Positions 16,906 to 26,109 are shown, counted from the first letter of the stretch. The stretch: 64,000 bases of DNA from Saccharibacillus kuerlensis DSM 22868 (GCF_000378145.1 NZ_KB899283.1:124001-188000), one strand, 5' to 3'. The notes: generated by a model from the letters alone, not told the origin. A program made the numbers and translations.

Positions 16906-17426
16906 AGCGGTCTCTCTCCTTTATCGTCGGACGCCTGCGCGTCCTTGTCTGGTCCGGGTTCTTCGCTCTCCCGTTCTTCGCGCTCAACGAAGTACTCATG
17001 CGTCCGATTTAGCAGCTGCACCAGCATACGGGTATCTTCTTCACCCAGATAATCCGCTAATCCGCCGATCATCGATTCCATTTCCCGAATAAACGAATCC
17101 GTGACGCGTACGCCTTCATCTGTCAGCGAGACTCGTACGGCGCGTCGGTCTGAAGGATCGGAACCGCGAACGACGAGGCCGTCCGTTTCCAAACCCTTGA
17201 TCAGTTGGGTCACAGTCGGCGATGCCACATCCAGAATACGGCTGATCTCCGACACCATGATGCCAGGCTCTCCGTGATCGACGCGTCTGCGAAGTACCAT
17301 CAGCAGCATGCCTTCACTTTGCTTACGTCCGGCCATTGGACCTGAACGACTTTTTTTGCGCCCATGCTGAAATCTTCGAATTGTAATCATTAGTTCCCGT
17401 GCAAGCGGGCTTAAGCGCGATTCCAT
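16899..17426 (-). CDS. MarR-family transcriptional regulator of the ABC exporter operon
   Basis: 175 residues. The winged helix is clear: VSEISRILDVASPTVTQLIKGLETDGLVVR for recognition helix and turn, then the wing DPSDRRAVRVSLTDEG, which is the MarR hallmark. The N- and C-terminal helices form the dimer interface; the last about 30 residues are acidic and polar and look disordered. It is the first gene of the operon with two ABC half-transporters. A perfect 25-bp palindrome lies downstream of its own promoter, so autorepression relieved by a ligand (probably an exported drug or metabolite) is the likely circuit. The short ALARELMITIRR N-terminus fits the ATG start. Confidence 0.92.
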   Translation of the reverse strand: MESRLSPLARELMITIRRFQHGRKKSRSGPMAGRKQSEGMLLMVLRRRVDHGEPGIMVSEISRILDVASPTVTQLIKGLETDGLVVRGSDPSDRRAVRVSLTDEGVRVTDSFIREMESMIGGLADYLGEEDTRMLVQLLNRTHEYFVEREERESEEPGPDKDAQASDDKGERPLC

Positions 17427-17490
17427 CTCAACACTCCTTCCTTTCTTTTATGGAAACATTTGAACGTTAATTTTTGAAAATAATATATTT

Positions 17491-17515
17491 AGGTATACTA
17501 ATATGTAGTATACCT
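17491..17515. promoter_or_regulatory. perfect 10-5-10 palindrome, MarR operator candidate
   Basis: AGGTATACTA and TAGTATACCT flank ATATG. It sits about 10-35 bases downstream of the predicted start of transcription and 65 bases before the marR ATG, where a bound dimer would block elongation or initiation. Confidence 0.8.
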
Positions 17516-17531
17516 ATCTATTAGCCACCTA

Positions 17532-17560
17532 ATATTATGCCTATGTAGAAAAAATGTCAA
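17532..17560 (-). promoter_or_regulatory. sigma-A promoter of marR-ABC operon
   Basis: TTGACA (17555-17560), exactly 17 bp, then TAATAT (17532-17537) on the minus strand. Confidence 0.8.
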
Positions 17561-17565
17561 CTTTG

Positions 17566-17598
17566 AAAAAAGACCTTTGCCTCGATCGGCAAAGGTCT
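17566..17598 (-). terminator. terminator of the nuclease-helicase gene
   Basis: AGACCTTTGCC and GGCAAAGGTCT form an 11-bp stem with six T after it on the minus strand. It insulates the marR promoter, whose -35 begins only a few bases away. Confidence 0.88.
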
Positions 17599-17603
17599 CT
17601 CGG

Positions 17604-19895
17604 TTACCGCGTTCCCCACTCATCCGGCAGCAGCGACCGATAAGGTTCCTGAAGAAAGCGATCGTCGGCCAGGATCAGCACGCCCCGATCTTCTTCTGTA
17701 CGAATCAGACGGCCGCCGGCCTGCTGAACCTTGTTCATGCCCGGATAAACGTAAGCGTAATTAAAGCCGCTGCGGCCGCGCTCATTGAAGTAATCGCGGA
17801 TAATATCGCGCTCCAGTCCAATCTGAGGCAGCCCGACTCCAATCACCGCTACTCCGGTCAATCGATCGCCGGCCAGGTCAATGCCTTCCGAGAAGACGCC
17901 GCCCATAACGGCGAAGCCGACCAGCGTTTTGTCCCGTTCTGCCGAGAAGGCATCCAGAAAGACGGTCCGATCGTTCTCCGACATCCCCGCTTCCTGTCCG
18001 ATTAACTGTATTCGCTCCCGATCGATCCACATCTCAAAAGCCTGCCGGATCTCCTGCATATACGCGTAGGACGGGAAAAAGAACAGATAGTTGCCGGGTC
18101 GCTCCAATACCGTATCCGCCAATGCCTGGGCCAGTGTCTCCCGGGTTCGTTCCCGATCCCGGAATCGTGTGGACAGCGGCAGCATTTTCACTTCAAGCTG
18201 CTCAGGGCTGAAGGGAGACGGAATCGACAGTGTGTAATCGTCCTCGGCAGCTCCCAACATTTCCCGGTAAAATCCGAGCGGCGATAAGGTCGCCGAGAAG
18301 TAGACCGCGGAACGGTAATTTTTCGATGCTTGAAGCAGCAGTTCCGACGGATCGAGGCAGAACATCTTCATTCGCACCTCACTGCCGTCCGTTTCCACAT
18401 AAGTCACGTAAGGGTCTCCGTACAGCCTCCCGATCCGAAGAAAAGTCTGAGCAGCAAAATAAGCCTCCAGCAGTTCCTCCTCAGCCTCGCTGCCCTGTAT
18501 GGTCATCAATGCATGCTCCGCCTGTTCGACAAACGGCTCGAGCAGCTTGAACATCACTTCGGGAGGCTCACTGCCGACAAACTTCCCTTCTTCGCCCGCC
18601 TGCTTGCGCAGCAGAATTAGATAAGCGTTTATGCGGTCGGCTGCGGCACGCACACCTTCATGGATGCCTTTGTATCCCCGCTTGATCGCGAGAAAAGCCG
18701 ATTTCAGCAGATCTGCGGAAAACATTTCCCTCCCGCGTTCGACTAAGTTATGCGCTTCGTCGATCAGCAGCGCGGATCGGCTGCGCTGCTCGTCCGACAG
18801 CCGTTTAAAAGCGATACGCGGATCGAACACATAGTTGTAATCGCAGACGACTACATCGGCTGCATAAGCGGCATCAAGCGAGAACTCAAACGGACAAACG
18901 GTATGCTTGCGCGCATATCGCTCCAGCACTTCACGCGTAACACGAGTCTCATTCTCGAACAGATCGTACAGCGCTTCATTGATTCGATCATAATAACCTG
19001 CCGCAAAACGGCACTGTCCGCCGGCGCAGTCCTCTTCTTCTTTGAAGCAGACTTTGTCCTTCGCCGTTATCGTGATGGAGCTTAAGTAAGCACCGCTTTT
19101 CTCCAACATCGAGAGCGCTTCTTCGGCTCCTGCGCGAGTTGTCGTTTTGGCTGTCAGGTAGTAGATCCGTCCGATCAATCCTTCTCCGATCGCTTTGACT
19201 GCGGGAAAGAGGGTCGAAATGGTCTTTCCTGTTCCGGTCGGCGCGCGGGCAAGCAGATTTTTCTCCTCGCGGATCGTTTTGAATACCGCTCCGGCAAACA
19301 GCCGCTGCCCTTCCCGGTAACGGCCAAACGGAAATCCGAGCGTCGAAGCGGCAGCATTACGCTTCTCTTCGCGCTTTTTGAGCAGCAGCGCGTAAGGCGC
19401 ATAACGTTCAGATACATCCCGCACAAAAATAGACAGTTCGTCCATCGTCTGTACGACCTCGCGTATGCTGCGCTCGCCTCCCGGCTTGTGCACATACGTC
19501 AACCGTACCCCGACCTTATCAAGCTTCAAGTCCAAGGCCAGCATGTAGGCGTAAAATTTAGCCTGCGCCCAATGCACATCGCGTCCGCCTTCGATCTGTT
19601 CCGCCGTCTCCGATGTCGATTTAATCTCGTCGATCGTATATAATCCGTCTTCGCCCTGAAGCAGTCCGTCACATCGTCCTTCCAGTTGGACGAGCAGTTC
19701 TCCTCCAGCGCAGACAAGTTCCGTTTTCAAAAAAACTTCTTTCCGATCTTGTTCTCCGTAGTTCTCCTGCACCTCACGGTGGATGCGTGTTCCTTCCTGC
19801 AGGGCATTGCCGAAGCGCGTTCCCGACTCCAAGCTTCCGCTGCGGAACACATATTCTACCAGAGGACGTACGGAGGTCTTAACGGTGTAGATCAT
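17604..19895 (-). CDS. DinG/XPD-type helicase with N-terminal PD-(D/E)XK nuclease domain
   Basis: 763 residues from an ATG preceded by GGGGGAG; an in-frame start 16 codons upstream lacks support. Residues 1-190 carry a Cas4/RecB-like nuclease core: GRCDGLL, then DEIKS (the D...ExK residues), then QAKFYAYML. A superfamily 2 helicase follows: Walker A APTGTGKT, an inserted iron-sulfur region with four cysteines (VCFKEEEDC, GGQC, TVCPF), Walker B LIDEAHNL and the C-terminal motif VQQAGGRLIRTEEDRG. The iron-sulfur cysteines are those of XPD/DinG 5'-to-3' helicases. The fusion suggests unwinding coupled to cutting in repair or R-loop removal. It is monocistronic. Confidence 0.9.
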   Translation of the reverse strand: MIYTVKTSVRPLVEYVFRSGSLESGTRFGNALQEGTRIHREVQENYGEQDRKEVFLKTELVCAGGELLVQLEGRCDGLLQGEDGLYTIDEIKSTSETAEQIEGGRDVHWAQAKFYAYMLALDLKLDKVGVRLTYVHKPGGERSIREVVQTMDELSIFVRDVSERYAPYALLLKKREEKRNAAASTLGFPFGRYREGQRLFAGAVFKTIREEKNLLARAPTGTGKTISTLFPAVKAIGEGLIGRIYYLTAKTTTRAGAEEALSMLEKSGAYLSSITITAKDKVCFKEEEDCAGGQCRFAAGYYDRINEALYDLFENETRVTREVLERYARKHTVCPFEFSLDAAYAADVVVCDYNYVFDPRIAFKRLSDEQRSRSALLIDEAHNLVERGREMFSADLLKSAFLAIKRGYKGIHEGVRAAADRINAYLILLRKQAGEEGKFVGSEPPEVMFKLLEPFVEQAEHALMTIQGSEAEEELLEAYFAAQTFLRIGRLYGDPYVTYVETDGSEVRMKMFCLDPSELLLQASKNYRSAVYFSATLSPLGFYREMLGAAEDDYTLSIPSPFSPEQLEVKMLPLSTRFRDRERTRETLAQALADTVLERPGNYLFFFPSYAYMQEIRQAFEMWIDRERIQLIGQEAGMSENDRTVFLDAFSAERDKTLVGFAVMGGVFSEGIDLAGDRLTGVAVIGVGLPQIGLERDIIRDYFNERGRSGFNYAYVYPGMNKVQQAGGRLIRTEEDRGVLILADDRFLQEPYRSLLPDEWGTR

Positions 19896-20056
19896 GCAAA
19901 CTCCCCCTTTCCGGGAAGGCGATAGTGAACATTTTCCAAGCATTCGCCAAACTTTTTGAATTTTTATAAGACGAAAAACTTTTTTTGCGCGTCTATCTCA
20001 TTATAGCCCAAACCGCTTCACCGTATCTCTTGCGGCAGTACTCACTATTTACCACG

Positions 20057-20091
20057 AAAAAAAAGCAGCTTTCGCCAAAAGCGAAAGCCGC
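20057..20091 (-). terminator. terminator of the SH3-NlpC/P60 gene
   Basis: GCGGCTTTCGC and GCGAAAGCTGC pair on the minus strand (one mismatch) and eight T follow. Confidence 0.87.
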
Positions 20092-20117
20092 GGGAAGAAA
20101 GCGCCGTAAAGATCTGT

Positions 20118-21455
20118 TTACTGCAGTACGCGTCTGGCCGACACATAATGATCCTGCCAATACTTAAGATCAAGACTGGATACGACGACTCCGTTCTTGC
20201 TGGCACTGTTGTGTACCAAATTACCATTGCCATCGTAAATGCCTACGTGACTGATCAGACCGGGCACACTGCCCGAGAAGAACAGCAGGTCGCCTTTCTG
20301 CCACTGTCCTCTTTCTACCGGAATGCCAGCGTCTTTTTGGAAAGCGGTCCCGAACGGAAGGCTGACTCCTTCAAGTCCGAATACATAACGGGTAAACGAA
20401 GAGCAGTCGAACAGAACCGGCGCTTCGTTCTTGCCGAAGCCATAACGCGTAATTCCCTGAAGAGCAAGCGCATTGTCGATGACCCGGTCCGCTGCGCCTG
20501 GCGTAATGACGCTGTCGATCGGCATATCAGAAGAAAAGACAGGTGCTGCAGGCTGCGGTGCGGGCTGCAGCGGCTGCGGTGCGGGCTGCAGCGGCTGCGG
20601 TGCGGGCTGCGGCTGCGACACGGGCACTGCCGGAACACTGACAGCCGGCGGTGTAAAGGCCGGAGTAGAAGATGCTGAAGGTGTTGAAGTTTCTCCACCT
20701 GGCAGCGAATAGGTTACGTAACTCGTAGAGACATAACCGGTTACACCGTTCGTGTCTGTGATTTTCAGCCATGCGGAATTCGCCAGTTCTACAGCGGCGA
20801 ACGATTCGCCTGCAGACAGCACGCGATGTACAGCGCTGCTTGTCGTCGGCTCGGCGCGGAAATTGACATTCTTCGTCACAACGCCGCTGCCCGAGATAGG
20901 CGATACGGACGCAGGAATCACAGTATCCGTCGATGTCTTGACCGTCGAAGGAGCTGCAGCCGGAGCCGGCTTCGCTGTCGCTGCGGTCGAAGGCGCAGCA
21001 GATGGCTTCGTCGTCGCTGCTTTAGAAGGCGCAGCGGCTGGCTTTGCTGTCGATGCCTTCGAAGGCGAAGCGGACGGCTTTGCTGTCACTTCCTTTGAAG
21101 AAGCTGTGGCTGGCTTTGCTTTTGAAGGTGCTGCGGACGGTTTCGACGCTGCTGCCGCTGTTTTTCCCGAAACAGAAGCGGATTTCTTATCGTACGTTAC
21201 ATAGGAAGAAGCTACGTAGCCTGTTTTGCCACCCACCTGAACCTTGAGCCAATAGGCATTCAGCTCGGTTACCGCTTCGAGCTTGGTGCCGGGCTGCAGG
21301 GTACGGTATACGCTTCCCTCGGATGCCGACGGGGCCGATCTGAGATTGACGGGGCGGTCAACTTTGCCCGAAGACGAAGATGATGCTTCTGCGACGACAG
21401 GCACAGTCACTAATAGAGCGGATGCTGCAAACAGGCTGTAGAGATTTCTTTTCAT
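20118..21455 (-). CDS. secreted SH3b-SH3b-NlpC/P60 peptidoglycan endopeptidase
   Basis: 445 residues from an ATG with AAGGAGG upstream. A signal peptide (MKRNLYSLFAASALLVTV, cut near AEASS) leads to a first bacterial SH3 domain, an Ala/Lys/Pro/Ser linker built of about eight imperfect repeats of the type KPSAAPSKA, a second SH3 domain, a Pro-Gln repeat (PAPQPLQ), and a C-terminal NlpC/P60 domain. The catalytic Cys is in LFDCSSFTRYVFG and the His in ISHVGIYDG, with a second His in LVHNS. Such enzymes cut D-Glu-DAP bonds in wall peptides. It is transcribed away from the LTA synthase gene. Confidence 0.93.
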   Translation of the reverse strand: MKRNLYSLFAASALLVTVPVVAEASSSSSGKVDRPVNLRSAPSASEGSVYRTLQPGTKLEAVTELNAYWLKVQVGGKTGYVASSYVTYDKKSASVSGKTAAAASKPSAAPSKAKPATASSKEVTAKPSASPSKASTAKPAAAPSKAATTKPSAAPSTAATAKPAPAAAPSTVKTSTDTVIPASVSPISGSGVVTKNVNFRAEPTTSSAVHRVLSAGESFAAVELANSAWLKITDTNGVTGYVSTSYVTYSLPGGETSTPSASSTPAFTPPAVSVPAVPVSQPQPAPQPLQPAPQPLQPAPQPAAPVFSSDMPIDSVITPGAADRVIDNALALQGITRYGFGKNEAPVLFDCSSFTRYVFGLEGVSLPFGTAFQKDAGIPVERGQWQKGDLLFFSGSVPGLISHVGIYDGNGNLVHNSASKNGVVVSSLDLKYWQDHYVSARRVLQ

Positions 21456-21616
21456 GATTGCCTCCTTGTACGGGATCAGAAGTCGATAAGCGCCTCCAGA
21501 CAAAATGACGCATTTATGCGATTAAAGCCGACAAATTTACATTCTACCGATATTCTAACTTCTATCGGTCGGAATCGCCAGCTTTTTGAGCAGATTGGAA
21601 ACGAATCAAAGACATT

Positions 21617-21645
21617 TTGACATCTTTTGCAGTCGGGAGCATAAT
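21617..21645 (+). promoter_or_regulatory. sigma-A promoter of LTA synthase gene
   Basis: TTGACA (21617-21622), 17 bp, CATAAT (21640-21645). It predicts a leader of about 150 bases before the GTG at 21802. Confidence 0.75.
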
Positions 21646-21683
21646 AGCTAAGAATTTAGGATACGGCCTATGCACCTAAGAGT

Positions 21684-21769
21684 GGGGCAAAATGCCCCCA
21701 AACGGTTTATGCCTATATAAAGACTGAAAGGCTGGTTTGCATAGAAGATTTTCCTGTTAAGCAAACCGT
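21684..21769 (+). promoter_or_regulatory. structured 5' leader with alternative stems before LTA synthase gene
   Basis: GGGGCA/TGCCCC with an AAA loop (21684-21698) is followed by two competing pairings. ACGGTTT (21702-21708) can pair with AAACCGT (21763-21769), or GGTTTGC (21734-21740) with GCAAACC (21761-21767). The two share the same 3' strand, so only one can form. No strong T-run follows, so translational control or RNA stability is more likely than termination. The remaining bases of the 346-bp divergent region hold the promoter and nothing else I can name. Confidence 0.45.
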
Positions 21770-21801
21770 ATATTTTCTATTCAGAAAAGGAGATTTACAT
21801 C

Positions 21802-23676
21802 GTGGAACCGATTACAAATTGGCGATCTTGGTTGATTCGCCCCTTCATCCTGTTCACCTTGATTCTGCTGATCAAGGGTTATATCACTTGGAGACCGATT
21901 TTCGAAGAAACCCCGATCTGGGGACCACTGCTGACAGAGATTCCGTTTATATGGATCATTTTCTGTCTTATCGAAGGTTTTGCACGCAAGCGTAAGCTGA
22001 TATGGTACATGGTTACCAATCTGCTTGTGACTGCACTCTTTTTCACAGCTGTGATCTATTTCAAGTACTACGGCAACCTGTTCACTTATCACGCTCTCGA
22101 TCAGGCCGGGCAAGCTGTCGAAATCGGCGACAGTGTCGTTTCGCTGCTCGCACCACAGTACCTGCTGATCTTTACCGATATTATCGTGCTGACAGTCTGG
22201 TTCTTCGCAAGTAAAAGAGCACGGAAATGGCGGAAAAATGTAGTGAACCATCGTATGAGCCGGCGCGTCGTAGGCAGTTTGCTAATCCTCTCGCTCATTC
22301 TCTGCACGACAAATATCTGGCCAAACCGTGCAAGTATGAATGAAGTGGTAAAAGCCGAGAAGATGGGCATCCTGAACTACGAAGCTTACACGCTGCTGGC
22401 TGACCATGAGGAAGATCCGATTCCGCTTGACCGGATCTCACAGACTACGATTAACGAGCTCAAAGGCATTCAAGAACCTGCCGACCCTGCTTATTACGGG
22501 GCTGCCAAAGGGAAAAATCTGATCATTCTGCAGATGGAGTCGCTGCAGGAGTTTATGATCGGCCTGACAATAGATGGGCAGGAAATCACTCCGAACCTGA
22601 ACAAATTGTCTAAAGCAAGCTTGTATTTCCCGAACTTCTATCAAAATGCGGGACAAGGAAATACGTCGGATGCGGAATTTACGGTCAACACATCGTTCCA
22701 TATCCCGCCGCGCAGAGCAGCCGTTGCCGCTTATGGCAGCAAAGAGCTTCCAAGCCTGCCCAAGCTTCTTAAGGAAGAAGGCTATCGCACAGCTACCTTC
22801 CATACGAATGACGTAACGTTTTGGAGCCGGAATCAACTATATGCGGCACTTGGCTTCGACAACTATTACGACAAAAGTTTCTTCGGTACGGAAGATACGG
22901 TCTTCTTTGGCTCGTCCGATGAAGTGCTGTATGCAAAAACAACCGAAGAGCTGCAGAAGATGGACGAGTCGGATCAGCCGTTCTATGCGCAGATTATCTC
23001 GATGAGTTCGCACCACCCATTCAGCATTCCAGAAGAAAAGTACAAAATGACGCTGCCTGCACGTTATGAAGGCACCCTCGCAGGCGATTATATCCGGGCG
23101 CAGAACTATTCCGATTACTGTCTGGGCCTACTGATCGACGAACTCAAGGAAAAGGGCTTGTGGGACAACAGCCTTTTAATGCTGTACGGCGACCATCTCG
23201 GCCTACCGATTCATTCCCTGAGCGATCAGGATCTGGTACTGATGCGGGAAGTTCTTGGACACGAATACAGTTACAGCGACATGCCGAACATTCCGTTTAT
23301 GATCTTTGGATCGGGAATCGATCAACCGGCAGCGATGACGCAGCTCGGTTCGCAGGTGGACATTATGCCGACCGCGGCCAATCTGCTCGGAGTTTCCTTG
23401 GAAAACCATCTTCACTTCGGACAGGATCTGCTGAATCAGACGGAGAACATGATTCCGGAACGCTATTACTGGCCTTCGGGTTCGGTCATTGCCGGGGATA
23501 CGCTGTTTATTCCGGGCACCGGCTATGAAGACGGAACGTATTATCCGCTGAAAAAGGGTGGGACTTCTTCTTCCGGAGTTACGGAGGATCAGTATAACCG
23601 GATGCTGGAGCTGTTCGAGCTGTCGAACAGCTACGTGCGTCAGCTGCCGGATCGACCGGGAGCGGAAGAGGAATAG
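21802..23676 (+). CDS. ltaS: lipoteichoic acid synthase family protein (LtaS/YfnI/YqgS)
   Basis: 624 residues, the family size. Five N-terminal membrane helices are followed by an extracellular sulfatase-fold domain. The catalytic Thr is Thr288 in GNTSDAEFT; metal ligands are in LQMESLQEF (Glu), YGDHLG (Asp, His) and HTNDVTFW. LtaS enzymes polymerise glycerol phosphate from phosphatidylglycerol onto a glycolipid anchor outside the membrane, leaving diacylglycerol, which the lipid kinase at 9890 could recycle. The GTG start has AAGGAG 10 bases upstream. Paralogs that act as LTA primase look the same, so the exact role is open. Confidence 0.92.
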   Translation: MEPITNWRSWLIRPFILFTLILLIKGYITWRPIFEETPIWGPLLTEIPFIWIIFCLIEGFARKRKLIWYMVTNLLVTALFFTAVIYFKYYGNLFTYHALDQAGQAVEIGDSVVSLLAPQYLLIFTDIIVLTVWFFASKRARKWRKNVVNHRMSRRVVGSLLILSLILCTTNIWPNRASMNEVVKAEKMGILNYEAYTLLADHEEDPIPLDRISQTTINELKGIQEPADPAYYGAAKGKNLIILQMESLQEFMIGLTIDGQEITPNLNKLSKASLYFPNFYQNAGQGNTSDAEFTVNTSFHIPPRRAAVAAYGSKELPSLPKLLKEEGYRTATFHTNDVTFWSRNQLYAALGFDNYYDKSFFGTEDTVFFGSSDEVLYAKTTEELQKMDESDQPFYAQIISMSSHHPFSIPEEKYKMTLPARYEGTLAGDYIRAQNYSDYCLGLLIDELKEKGLWDNSLLMLYGDHLGLPIHSLSDQDLVLMREVLGHEYSYSDMPNIPFMIFGSGIDQPAAMTQLGSQVDIMPTAANLLGVSLENHLHFGQDLLNQTENMIPERYYWPSGSVIAGDTLFIPGTGYEDGTYYPLKKGGTSSSGVTEDQYNRMLELFELSNSYVRQLPDRPGAEEE

Positions 23677-23690
23677 AACTTTGGATTGAA

Positions 23691-23728
23691 AACCGTCTGC
23701 GAGAGGAATCTGCAGACGGTTTTTTTGC
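23691..23728 (+). terminator. terminator of LTA synthase gene
   Basis: AACCGTCTGC and GCAGACGGTT pair perfectly, then seven T. Confidence 0.9.
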
Positions 23729-23945
23729 TATTAAACATCTGGAGTATGCACATAGACAGCAGATCATTAATCTAATCCAGCTCCGAGACGGGAAGCTCAC
23801 GCAGACGCGGCTCAACTTTGGGGATGACAGCTGGTGGTTTTATGGATCAGCAGTCTTTCCGCATATTTTCCGCATATTTTTTTCGCAAAAAAAGTCAAAA
23901 CGGCTTTATGCAGGTTTGCTAATCTGTATACAAGGAGGCGTTCAC

Positions 23946-24851
23946 GTGAGCTATCATCCTGCCGTACAAAAAGCGATTGAATATATCGAGAGCAGCCTGG
24001 AAGAAAAGCTGGAGGGAGAGGAACTCGCAGTTTTAGCCGGCTTTTCTTTCCATCATTTTCATCGCATCTTCCAAAGAGAGACCGGCATGACGATGTCGGC
24101 TTATATCCGTTCGAGAAGGCTTGCCAGCGCCGCATCCGCACTGCTGTATACGGACGAGCGGATACTCGATCTGGCGCTGCGGTTCGGCTTCGAGTCGCAG
24201 GAGGCATTCGGAAGGGCATTCAAAAAAATCTATGGACTGCCGCCCGCACGCTATCGCAGATGGATGGGTGGCATACTGACTGGGGAGGACACTTCAATGC
24301 AAACGGAACAAAACTCAATGCAGTCCAAGATCAAAGGCTGGTTTCTAACCGGCAGTCATCCTTTTCATTATGAGATGGGTATTGACCGCAAGCATGTGCA
24401 TCGCGGCAGGGGATCAGGTTACTTGAAGTCGGTTATGGCGGATTCTCCGGAACAATTTGGTACGATGATGCAGGCGTTCAGAGCTGATAAATACCGAGGC
24501 AAACGGATTCGCCTGTCTGCTTTCGTCAAAGTCCAGAATGTCGAGCCTGGCTTCGCAGCGCTGTGGATGCGAGTAGACGCTGCAGACGGCGATGTTCTCC
24601 AATTCGACAATATGGCAAACCGTCCGCTGACCGGCACACTAGATTGGAACCACTACGCCATTGTGCTTGACGTCCCTTCGCAGAGCGACAACATTTCATT
24701 TGGTGCTCTGCTGAGCGGGCATGGACAGATCTGGGTAGACGGATTTTCATTCGAAGAAGTACCGGATACCGTACCGACCACCAACCTGGAGACTTCGGGT
24801 ACACTGCAAGATGAACCGGTGAATCTGTCATTCGAAGATGAAGAGGAATGA
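23946..24851 (+). CDS. AraC-type HTH protein with C-terminal galactose-binding-like domain
   Basis: 301 residues from a GTG with AAGGAGG upstream. Residues 1-105 are a complete double helix-turn-helix: LAVLAGFSFHHFHRIFQRETG then ILDLALRFGFESQEAFGRAFKKIYGLPPARYR. Instead of the GyrI-like or cupin sensor often fused to such HTHs, residues about 120-280 form a beta-rich unit (GSGYLKSV, GKRIRLSAFVKV, WNHYAIVLDVP, GQIWVDGFSFEEV). This resembles the carbohydrate-binding beta-sandwich found in sugar-active enzymes. It probably senses a ligand and activates transcription; targets are unknown. It stands alone between terminators. Confidence 0.85.
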   Translation: MSYHPAVQKAIEYIESSLEEKLEGEELAVLAGFSFHHFHRIFQRETGMTMSAYIRSRRLASAASALLYTDERILDLALRFGFESQEAFGRAFKKIYGLPPARYRRWMGGILTGEDTSMQTEQNSMQSKIKGWFLTGSHPFHYEMGIDRKHVHRGRGSGYLKSVMADSPEQFGTMMQAFRADKYRGKRIRLSAFVKVQNVEPGFAALWMRVDAADGDVLQFDNMANRPLTGTLDWNHYAIVLDVPSQSDNISFGALLSGHGQIWVDGFSFEEVPDTVPTTNLETSGTLQDEPVNLSFEDEEE

Positions 24852-24915
24852 GCCGACCGCTGCATCTATTGAAAGTCGAATTAGTCTCTGCTGCAGCTTC
24901 CTCCATCGTATAGAA

Positions 24916-24964
24916 ATAAAAAGCCGCCGACGAGGATATGCATCCTGCGTCGACGGCTTTTTCC
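24916..24964. terminator. bidirectional terminator
   Basis: AAAAAGCCG pairs with CGGCTTTTT and an inner CGAC with GTCG, between the convergent AraC-type and LysR genes. Confidence 0.82.
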
Positions 24965-25017
24965 TTCTGTAGAACTGTCTAACTGATCTTCACGAGAATC
25001 GGATCGACAGCTTCTGT

Positions 25018-25926
25018 TCAACTGCGGCTATCCTTAATCGGCGTCCCGCCCAACCATTCCCGGGTAAACGAAATCCATTCGCGGGCCGCATACGACTGAT
25101 AACGATCCTTGTGCCAGATGACGCCCAACCTCCACCAGATCGCCGGCTCTTCGAGCGGCACAACCGTAACAGCCTTGCCCGACGCTTGACGACAGATCGT
25201 CTCGGGCAGCAGCGCAACGCCGAGCCCGCCCGCCACCATCTCGCTGATCAGATCCCACTGCGAACTTTCATAGACAATACGCGGCTGAAAGCCGGCCTGC
25301 AGACATTCGCTGATAATTCGGTCATGCAAGGTGAAATCCTCCCGGAAAAAGACAAAGTTCTCCTGCGCCAGTTCGTTCAATCTTGCGCTTGATGCCTCTG
25401 CCAGACGGTGCGAAGCCGGGACAATCAAATTCAACCGCTCTTCCGCAAATTGAAAAGAATTGAACACATCGAATGTGAGCGGAAGCACGACCACGCCGAT
25501 ATCCAGCAGCCCTTCCGCGACATCCGATTCTACCTTTTTGGCTCCGTCTTCGAATACCTGCAGCGTCACGTCGGGATACCGATTGTGAAAGGCACCGATT
25601 ACCTTCGGAAAAAAACTCGATCCCACCATTGGCGGCAGTCCGATACGGATATGCCCCCGCTTCAGATCTGCCAGATCACCAAGCTGACCCGATAAGTTGG
25701 AGAACGATTGAGTAATCGCCTGAGCCTGCTCCATCACGACGCGGCCCGCATCGGTCAATTCGATCCGTCTACCGATCCGGTCGAACAGAGTGACTCCGAG
25801 TTCTTCTTCCAACTGCCGAATGGCCTTGCTGATCGCCGGCTGGCTCAGGTACAGAGACTCCGCCGCCCTTGTAAAACTTTTAAGTCTTGCCGTCTCCAGA
25901 AAGTACTGCAGATGCCGAATATCCAT
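25018..25926 (-). CDS. LysR-type regulator, CidR/YwbI-like
   Basis: 302 residues from MDIRHLQYF (an ATG four codons earlier is possible). The N-terminal winged HTH is typical: LKSFTRAAESLYLSQPAISKAIRQLEEELGVTLFDR. The C-terminal effector domain begins at GHIRIGLPP and carries LLDIGVVVLP and GLGVALLPE. It is divergent from the cidA-lrgB pair across 183 bp, the arrangement seen for CidR in staphylococci and YwbI in Bacillus, where acetate or overflow metabolism signals induce the holin-like genes. This context is the main reason for the CidR comparison. Confidence 0.88.
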   Translation of the reverse strand: MDIRHLQYFLETARLKSFTRAAESLYLSQPAISKAIRQLEEELGVTLFDRIGRRIELTDAGRVVMEQAQAITQSFSNLSGQLGDLADLKRGHIRIGLPPMVGSSFFPKVIGAFHNRYPDVTLQVFEDGAKKVESDVAEGLLDIGVVVLPLTFDVFNSFQFAEERLNLIVPASHRLAEASSARLNELAQENFVFFREDFTLHDRIISECLQAGFQPRIVYESSQWDLISEMVAGGLGVALLPETICRQASGKAVTVVPLEEPAIWWRLGVIWHKDRYQSYAAREWISFTREWLGGTPIKDSRS

Positions 25927-26109
25927 ACTCCGAATCATCCTCTCCCTATCAGATCATAGAATTTAATCCATAACCATCAGGAATGCTTTTCATTCTTTTT
26001 ATTCATTTTACTCATGAAAGAAAGAGATGTAAAATTTCAGTATGGAAAATAAATGACAGAACTTTTTTATATATTTTTCAAAATTAATCCGGTAAAGGAG
26101 CATTCGCCC

